From Cyanobacteria bacterium M_surface_7_m2_040 (GTDB taxonomy: Bacteria > Cyanobacteriota > Cyanobacteriia > PCC-6307 > Cyanobiaceae), in NCBI GenBank assembly GCA_016882555.1, contig VGPQ01000134.1:1-5020 (forward strand): DNA of 5,020 nucleotides, written 5' to 3'. A program made the position numbers and the translations under genes. This document shows positions 1-5,020 of the stretch, in pieces. The notes below the pieces were generated by a model. That model worked only from the letters and a program-made list of their open reading frames with translations, was not told where the DNA came from and did no database searches. The first letter of the stretch is position 1; each line of letters starts with the position of its first letter.

Positions 1-61
1 TCAGCAATCCGCCCACTGTCTGGGCCAGCAGCAGATGATCATCAACGATCAGCGCACGCAT
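1..61 (-). CDS. Response regulator, receiver domain N-terminus (partial, runs off left edge)
   Basis: Only the first 20 codons are in the window, read leftward from an ATG at 61-59. They translate to MRALIVDDHLLLAQTVGGLL. A short hydrophobic strand (ALIV) followed by the acidic pair Asp7-Asp8 and a His is the classic first strand and Mg-binding acidic pocket of a CheY-like receiver domain. The VDDH...L pattern is most typical of NarL/FixJ (LuxR-type) two-component regulators. The phospho-acceptor Asp and any DNA-binding domain lie outside the window, so the output type is an inference. A weak GAAG lies 5 nt before the ATG. The gene is divergent from the ribbon-helix-helix gene and shares with it the box-rich spacer. 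Confidence 0.75.
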   Translation of the reverse strand, partial: MRALIVDDHLLLAQTVGGLL

Positions 62-72
62 CGTGGCTTCGG

Positions 73-101
73 AATAAGCGTCACTGTGCCAATTGGGTCA
101 A
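73..101 (-). promoter_or_regulatory. Candidate promoter of the response regulator gene
   Basis: Read on the minus strand, TTGACC (101-96) is a five-of-six match to a -35 box. After a 17-nt spacer comes CTTATT (78-73), a weak -10 box. This would start transcription only a few bases before the ATG at 61, giving an almost leaderless message. The -35 match and spacing are seen in the sequence; the -10 is poor, so this is tentative. The G-run boxes at 109-145 would then sit just upstream of the -35, where activators commonly bind. Confidence 0.35.
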
Positions 102-145
102 GTCCCCTATTGGGGACCTCCATCAATGGGGCCCCAACAATGGGG
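91..145. repeat. Cluster of four G-run boxes with inverted repeats (putative operator array)
   Basis: Four related boxes point the same way: AATTGGG (91-97), ATTGGGG (109-115), CAATGGGG (124-131) and CAATGGGG (138-145). Their TGGG cores start at 94, 111, 127 and 141, so they are 17, 16 and 14 bp apart. Two inverted repeats overlap them: GTCCCC-TATT-GGGGAC (102-117) and the perfect 10-bp palindrome TGGGGCCCCA (127-136). The cluster lies between a divergent response regulator gene and a ribbon-helix-helix gene. Repeated half-sites in such a spot suggest binding by one of those two proteins, but which one, if either, is inference. Confidence 0.5.
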
Positions 146-200
146 TGTGTCCGGCGCAATCAACAGGTTTAAAGGTGGGTGGTCAGCGCAATTTGAGGCC

Positions 201-416
201 ATGGCTTCACCTCAGTTCATGCACAAACTGCATCAACGTCATCCGCAACGGGTGTCAATCACCCTGCCGCAGCAGGTGTTTGATGCCCTGATTGCACGCA
301 GCCTGCAGGAGGGGCGCTCACTGAGCAATCTCAGCGCCTACCTGCTGGAATGGTCGCTGCGCTATGAGGCGGATGGCCTCTGCAATGGGCCGGCGCACAA
401 TCCCCCTCGGCGTTGA
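201..416 (+). CDS. Small ribbon-helix-helix (CopG/Arc-like) DNA-binding protein
   Basis: A 71-aa basic protein. Residues 17-23 (RVSITLP) form the expected short beta strand with alternating side chains. Residues 24-38 (QQVFDALIARSLQEG) form helix A, and residues 41-53 after a GRSLSN turn form helix B (LSNLSAYLLEWSL). This strand-helix-helix order, including the 'EGRSLSNL' turn, is typical of cyanobacterial ribbon-helix-helix proteins, which dimerise and insert the paired strands into the DNA major groove. The tail after residue 58 is short and probably disordered. I chose the ATG at 201 because the homologous core begins soon after it. A GAGG lies at 195-198 but is too close to be a good ribosome site. 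A TTG at 93 would add 36 residues of low-quality sequence overlapping the box array. No toxin gene is adjacent, so an antitoxin role is not supported; it may be a self-regulator or a regulator of its neighbours. Confidence 0.7.
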   Translation: MASPQFMHKLHQRHPQRVSITLPQQVFDALIARSLQEGRSLSNLSAYLLEWSLRYEADGLCNGPAHNPPRR

Positions 417-1451
<1,035 letters not shown>

Positions 1452-2123
1452 TCAATCGACCTGCACCACGGGGTTGCGCAGCAGCCCCACCCCGCCGAGT
1501 TCCACCTCGACCACATCGCCATCGCGCAGAAACCGCGGTGGTGTGCGGCCCGCACCCACCCCCGCCGGCGTGCCCGTGAGAATCACCGTGCCGGCCAGCA
1601 GGGTGGTGCCGCGGCTGAGCTCGGCGATCAGGCGCGCCACTGAAAAGATCATCGCGCTGGTGTTGGCCTGCTGGACCACCGCGCCATTGAGGCGGGTGGT
1701 CAGCTCCAGGTCTTGCAGATCGGCGATCGCTGCGATCGGCACCGGGTCGCCCAGGGGGCAGAAGGTGTCAAAACTCTTGCCGCGGTTCCACTGGCTGCCG
1801 CCGGCCTGCCACTGCCACCAGCGCTGGCTGACGTCGTTGGCGGGGGCCACCGCCGCGATCACCCCTCGCGCCTGGGCCGCGGGCACGTCGCGGGCATCAA
1901 CCCCCAGGATCACCGCCAATTCGCCCTCGTAGTCGACGCCCAAGGCGTCGGTGCGCACCACCGGCGGCAGCAGAATCGGTTCACCACTGGCGATCACACT
2001 GGCGGGGTTCTTGCAGAACACCACCGGGTGCTGGGGCAGATCAGCACCCAGATCGGCGCCGAGCTCCGCGGCGTGGTCGGCGTAGTTCTTGCCGATGCCG
2101 AAGATTGCCGGTGGCCGCAGCAT
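1452..2123 (-). CDS. Fumarylacetoacetate hydrolase (FAH)-fold enzyme, FAHD1-like acylpyruvase/oxaloacetate decarboxylase type
   Basis: This complete 223-aa, single-domain protein of the FAH superfamily is likely a cytosolic Mg/Mn enzyme. It carries GIGKNYADHAAELG (9-22), in which His17 and Glu20 match the spacing of the catalytic His-Glu lid pair of FAHD1. Glu66 and Glu68 (DYEGELAVILG) and Asp97 (NDVS) are the expected metal ligands. Lys116 (GKSFDTFCPLG) and the TGTPAGVG loop (183-190) complete the active site. The C-terminal FLRDGDVVEVELGGVG is also typical. Family members hydrolyse acylpyruvates, decarboxylate oxaloacetate or act in aromatic catabolism; the sequence alone does not fix the substrate. 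The ATG at 2123 lies four bases after the por stop, without a clear Shine-Dalgarno sequence, which suggests co-transcription and coupled translation with por. A direct role in chlorophyll synthesis is not known. Confidence 0.88.
   Translation of the reverse strand: MLRPPAIFGIGKNYADHAAELGADLGADLPQHPVVFCKNPASVIASGEPILLPPVVRTDALGVDYEGELAVILGVDARDVPAAQARGVIAAVAPANDVSQRWWQWQAGGSQWNRGKSFDTFCPLGDPVPIAAIADLQDLELTTRLNGAVVQQANTSAMIFSVARLIAELSRGTTLLAGTVILTGTPAGVGAGRTPPRFLRDGDVVEVELGGVGLLRNPVVQVD
1723..1730. repeat. HIP1 octamer
   Basis: GCGATCGC, the highly iterated palindrome common in many cyanobacterial genomes, occurs once, inside the FAH-fold gene. I saw no other perfect copy in the window. It supports a cyanobacterial origin only weakly. 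Confidence 0.6.
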
Positions 2124-2127
2124 CGGC

Positions 2128-3132
<1,005 letters not shown>

Positions 3133-3714
3133 TTACGAACCGGCACCTCCCGCTGGGGCCCCGTTCCACACCACCCGCAGCCGGTTGGGGGCGATCCACT
3201 GGTTCTGCTCACGGATCAGGCGCTGCTCACCCCCCACGCTGAACAACTGGTCAAACCGCTCCCGTGCCTTGGCCAGCTTGCCCTGCTCGATCTCGAGCAC
3301 GGCGCTGAGCTCACCCTGGCGGTCCATGCGCTCCTGATAGGCCACCGCCAGCCGCACCAGGCTGATGCTCACCACCGTGACCAGCGAACACTTCACCAAC
3401 AGGCCGATGAGGCTGCAGAGCAGCTCCTGCCGCTCGCTCGACACACCGATCAGGCTGCCATCGGCCGCAAACACGGCATGGCGCGGAGGAGTGGCAGCCA
3501 ATGGGTTGGGCTGGCTGCTGCGCTGATCTGGGGTGCTTGGCGTGGTGCGTTGGCGGCTGCTGCTGCGGCTGCTGCTGCGGGTGTGCGCGCTGGGCCTGGC
3601 CTGACGCTCGCGGCGGCGACGGCTCTCGGCGGTCTGGGCAACGGGCACGGGCTGCAGGCAAACACGACACTGATTGCCGAACAAGGTCCGGCTGGGTTGC
3701 TTGTAGCTCCCCAA
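3133..3714 (-). CDS. Uncharacterised membrane protein: basic linker, one transmembrane helix, coiled coil (FtsB/DivIC-like layout)
   Basis: I do not recognise a named family. The 193-aa product has a CRVC pair (Cys16, Cys19) and a basic, Ser/Arg/Pro-rich, probably disordered linker (about 30-78) with an RSSSRSSSR repeat. A more ordered start VFAADGSLIGVSSERQELL (81-99) leads to one membrane helix (about 99-124). A charged heptad-like coiled coil follows (about 125-158), then a C-terminal motif EQRLIREQNQWIAPNRLRVVW (163-183). The TM, coiled coil, and 'RE...PN...VVW' order recalls the divisome proteins FtsB/DivIC, whose short tail after the coil has a similar RE...PGE pattern; this is inference. 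The start is TTG at 3714, with AAGG five bases upstream. A GTG at 3474 would begin at the ordered core. It sits between psaM and por on the same strand, which suggests co-transcription. Confidence 0.7.
   Translation of the reverse strand: MGSYKQPSRTLFGNQCRVCLQPVPVAQTAESRRRRERQARPSAHTRSSSRSSSRQRTTPSTPDQRSSQPNPLAATPPRHAVFAADGSLIGVSSERQELLCSLIGLLVKCSLVTVVSISLVRLAVAYQERMDRQGELSAVLEIEQGKLAKARERFDQLFSVGGEQRLIREQNQWIAPNRLRVVWNGAPAGGAGS
3554..3580. repeat. 12-bp tandem repeat in the linker of the coiled-coil protein gene
   Basis: CGGCTGCTGCTG occurs at 3554-3565 and 3566-3577, followed by CGG. On the coding (minus) strand it encodes repeated Arg-Ser-Ser-Ser units. It is a likely site for slippage-driven length change in a disordered linker. 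Confidence 0.75.
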
Positions 3715-3739
3715 TCGGACCTTGCCAAGGGATGCAGCG

Positions 3740-3770
3740 GCCGAGCAGCAACACTCGGCAATGGCTCGGC
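3740..3770 (-). other. Alternative hairpins between psaM and the downstream gene
   Basis: On the minus-strand message, GCCGAG occurs twice, starting at 3770 and 3759, and is followed by one CTCGGC (3745-3740). The single 3' arm can pair with the near copy (6-bp stem, 8-base loop) or with the far copy (7-bp stem, 17-base loop), so the two structures exclude each other. There is no U-run after them, so a standard terminator is not supported. They lie 3' of psaM and could mark an RNA-processing or mRNA-stability site. Confidence 0.4.
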
Positions 3771-3791
3771 GACGGTCAGGCCCTGAAACGA

Positions 3792-3896
3792 TCAGGCCTT
3801 GTAGAGGCTGAAGCAGAGACGCACGGCCAGCACGCCGGCATGGGCCGCCACCACGAGGGCGATCAGGATCTCGGCCTGGGTGATGGAGGTGACCAT
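3792..3896 (-). CDS. psaM: Photosystem I reaction centre subunit XII (PsaM)
   Basis: A 34-aa gene with an ATG at 3896. The product begins MVTSITQAEILIALVVAAHA and ends with RLCFSLYKA. It is a single membrane helix (about residues 9-29) with a short polar N-terminus and a basic C-terminal end, the usual length and pattern of PsaM. This subunit lies in the thylakoid membrane near the monomer contact of the photosystem I trimer and helps hold its antenna pigments and trimer structure. The gene heads the minus-strand cluster with the coiled-coil protein gene and por, and is divergent from crr6 across 90 bp. No Shine-Dalgarno sequence precedes the ATG. The short length makes database matching weak in general, but the residue pattern fits well. 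Confidence 0.93.
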   Translation of the reverse strand: MVTSITQAEILIALVVAAHAGVLAVRLCFSLYKA

Positions 3897-3986
3897 GGGA
3901 GCAGTGCTGCAGACAACAACAGTCACCATTGTTGGGCTCGCGGTGGCTACGGTCGAGCTCCAGACGCCTTGCTGTTACAGCTCTTG
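3897..3986. promoter_or_regulatory. Divergent promoter region between psaM and crr6
   Basis: This 90-bp spacer must hold the starts of both divergent genes, unless crr6 is transcribed from further away. I see no good -35/-10 pair on either strand. The only notable structure is a 5-bp inverted repeat, CAACA (3917-3921) and TGTTG (3930-3934). The near-palindrome CTGTTACAG lies at 3972-3980, just before crr6. Neither gene has a clear Shine-Dalgarno sequence. Confidence 0.4.
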
Positions 3987-4472
3987 ATGGCCTCCAACGC
4001 CGCTGCCAGCCCCGTGACCCTTGCGGCCGACGCCATCCGAGGCCTCGACATCAGCGCTCTGGATCCCTGGGCGCGGCTCGACGGCGCCACGCTGCTGGGG
4101 CGAGGCGCCACGCTGGTGCTGCAGTTCGACTGGCCCCGCGACGCCGAGGACCCGCGCGAGCTGTCGGAGATTCCCGAGCTGCGGCTGTGGAGCCTGCGGG
4201 CCGACGCGGCCTACCCCTGGCTGCCGCTGGTGCTGGAGCGCAGCAGTGGGCAGCTGGCCCGGCATGTGGCCATGCTGCTGCCCCACAGCTTCAGCCGCAG
4301 CGAAGGCCTGCGCTTCGCCCCGGAAGCGCTCGAGCTGTGGATCAGCCACCGGCTGTTTGTGCTCGATGGCTGGGCCCAGGGCCAGGGCCTCAACTGCCGC
4401 CAGACCCTCAGCCAGATGGCCGCGGTGCTGGGCTATGAGCTGGATGCCGGCTTCTGGCAGCTGCTGAGCTAA
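3987..4472 (+). CDS. crr6: CRR6 family NdhI maturation factor
   Basis: This 161-aa protein is recognised by the core EDPRELSEIPELRLWSLRADAAYPWLPLVLE (54-84), then GQLARHVAMLLPHSF (88-102), EALELWISHRLFVLDGW (113-129) and a C-terminal MAAVLGYELDAGFW (144-157). These blocks match the plant and cyanobacterial CHLORORESPIRATORY REDUCTION 6 family. In chloroplasts CRR6 is a soluble factor needed to assemble NdhI, the Fe-S subunit of the NDH complex; the cyanobacterial protein is taken to do the same for NDH-1. It has no membrane helix or cofactor motif. The ATG at 3987 was chosen because the frame, although open further upstream, has no homologous sequence there and lies opposite psaM. The stop TAA interlocks with the TAG of the convergent permease gene. 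Confidence 0.9.
   Translation: MASNAAASPVTLAADAIRGLDISALDPWARLDGATLLGRGATLVLQFDWPRDAEDPRELSEIPELRLWSLRADAAYPWLPLVLERSSGQLARHVAMLLPHSFSRSEGLRFAPEALELWISHRLFVLDGWAQGQGLNCRQTLSQMAAVLGYELDAGFWQLLS
4469..4472. other. Interlocked convergent stop codons of crr6 and the permease gene
   Basis: The four bases CTAA give the crr6 stop TAA (4470-4472) on the plus strand and the permease stop TAG (4471-4469) on the minus strand. The coding regions overlap by their stops, so any terminator for either gene lies within the other gene. Confidence 0.9.
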
Positions 4473-5020
4473 GCCAACGCCAGTGCCAGGGCGCGCCGGG
4501 CGCTGTCGAGGGCCAGCAGGGCGGTCATCGCCCGCAGCAGCCACACCAGGGTGCCTTCGCCCACGCGGTTGAGCTGCGCCGCTGACCAGCTGGCACCCAG
4601 GGCCGAGATGCCGCCCAGCAGCGCCGCCACCGGCAGCAGGCCGCGCCCATCGGCCACAAACACGGGGGCCGCCACCGTGGCTGAGGCCAGCACGGCCAGG
4701 GTGCTGAGCCGCACCGCCAGGCGCACCGGCTGGCGCAGCAGGGTCACCATCAACGGCACCATCACCAGCCCGCCGCCCAGCCCCAGCAAGCCGCTGGCCA
4801 GGCCCGCCACCAGCCCCACCAACGCCAGCCCCGGCAGGCCGGGAGCCGGGGGGTGATGGGTGTCGTGCTCAAGGGCCCCCGGCTGCAGCACCAGGGTCAG
4901 CACGCCATACATGGCCGCCTGCAGCCCCAGCAGCAGCGCCCCGTGGGCACTGCGCCCCAGATGGCTGAACAGGGCACTCGAGCTGGCGGCCCCGAGGGCG
5001 ACCGCCAGGCTGGGCCCCAG
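4469..5020 (-). CDS. TauE/SafE-family (TSUP) membrane permease, C-terminal part (partial, runs off right edge)
   Basis: The frame is open from the right edge to a TAG at 4471-4469, giving the last 183 residues; an N-terminal part of perhaps 60-80 residues is missing. An ATG at 4912 is internal, because membrane-like sequence of the family continues upstream of it (LGPSLAVALGAASSSALFSH). The product is almost all hydrophobic helices. It includes the second-repeat signature GLASGLLGLGGGLVMVPLM, followed by RLAVRLSTLAVLASATVAAPVF, as in the TSUP (DUF81) family of sulfite/organosulfonate/anion exporters in the inner membrane. An acidic and His-rich loop (LEHDTHHPP) separates the two halves. The substrate cannot be told from sequence. 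The gene has no clear functional tie to its photosynthesis neighbours. Confidence 0.85.
   Translation of the reverse strand: MGPSLAVALGAASSSALFSHLGRSAHGALLLGLQAAMYGVLTLVLQPGALEHDTHHPPAPGLPGLALVGLVAGLASGLLGLGGGLVMVPLMVTLLRQPVRLAVRLSTLAVLASATVAAPVFVADGRGLLPVAALLGGISALGASWSAAQLNRVGEGTLVWLLRAMTALLALDSARRALALALA

Noticed and set aside
201..416. Antitoxin of a toxin-antitoxin pair
   Set aside because: No small toxin-like frame is adjacent; the downstream gene is chlL after 150 bp and the upstream gene is a divergent response regulator.
3554..3580. Short repeats considered as a CRISPR or mobile-element end
   Set aside because: The units are adjacent 12-mers with no spacers, in coding frame, and encode Arg-Ser repeats; no transposase or terminal inverted repeats are present.
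3501..3986. Upstream extension of the crr6 frame (to a 323-codon ORF)
   Set aside because: The added part lies opposite psaM and the low-complexity linker, is rich in Cys/Gly with no family similarity, and CRR6 proteins are of the length given by the ATG at 3987.
3975..4544. Minus-strand open frame opposite crr6
   Set aside because: A Gln/Ala/Pro-rich shadow of crr6 without motifs; it would also overlap the permease gene.

Overview
The window looks like part of the chromosome of a GC-rich unicellular cyanobacterium, of the Cyanobium / alpha-cyanobacterial Synechococcus type. The reasons are a photosystem I subunit (PsaM), both the light-dependent and the dark-operative protochlorophyllide reductase genes (por and chlL), a CRR6-type NDH-1 maturation factor, strong G+C bias and very tight gene packing. 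One HIP1 octamer, common in cyanobacterial genomes, is present. The genus is an inference from gene content and composition.

Layout. Positions 1-61 hold the first codons of a minus-strand response regulator that runs off the left edge. A spacer of about 140 bp (62-200) follows. It carries a striking cluster of four G-run boxes (consensus about ATTGGGG or CAATGGGG) with inverted repeats. Next come a 71-aa ribbon-helix-helix protein (201-416, plus), a 150-bp spacer, and chlL (567-1451, plus). chlL meets the minus-strand genes tail to tail with no spacer.

The minus-strand cluster, in transcription order, is psaM (3896-3792), an unrecognised membrane/coiled-coil protein (3714-3133), por (3102-2128) and a fumarylacetoacetate-hydrolase-fold enzyme (2123-1452). 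Divergent from psaM lies crr6 (3987-4472, plus). Its stop codon interlocks with that of a minus-strand TauE/SafE-type permease, which runs off the right edge.

Function. The centre of the window is about photosynthetic membrane construction. Por and ChlL both serve the reduction of protochlorophyllide to chlorophyllide: Por uses light and NADPH, and ChlL feeds electrons to the ChlN-ChlB complex in the dark. PsaM is a small chlorophyll-protein subunit of photosystem I. CRR6 helps mature the NdhI subunit of NDH-1, which works in cyclic electron flow around photosystem I. The FAH-fold enzyme is probably co-transcribed with por, but its link to pigment synthesis is unknown.

No mobile element, RNA gene or CRISPR array was seen. 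I do not see a clear new multi-gene system. The items most worth a second look are the G-run box array between the two regulators, a perfect hairpin placed against the por start codon, and the uncharacterised FtsB/DivIC-like membrane protein between psaM and por. No gene-free stretch is longer than about 150 bp.
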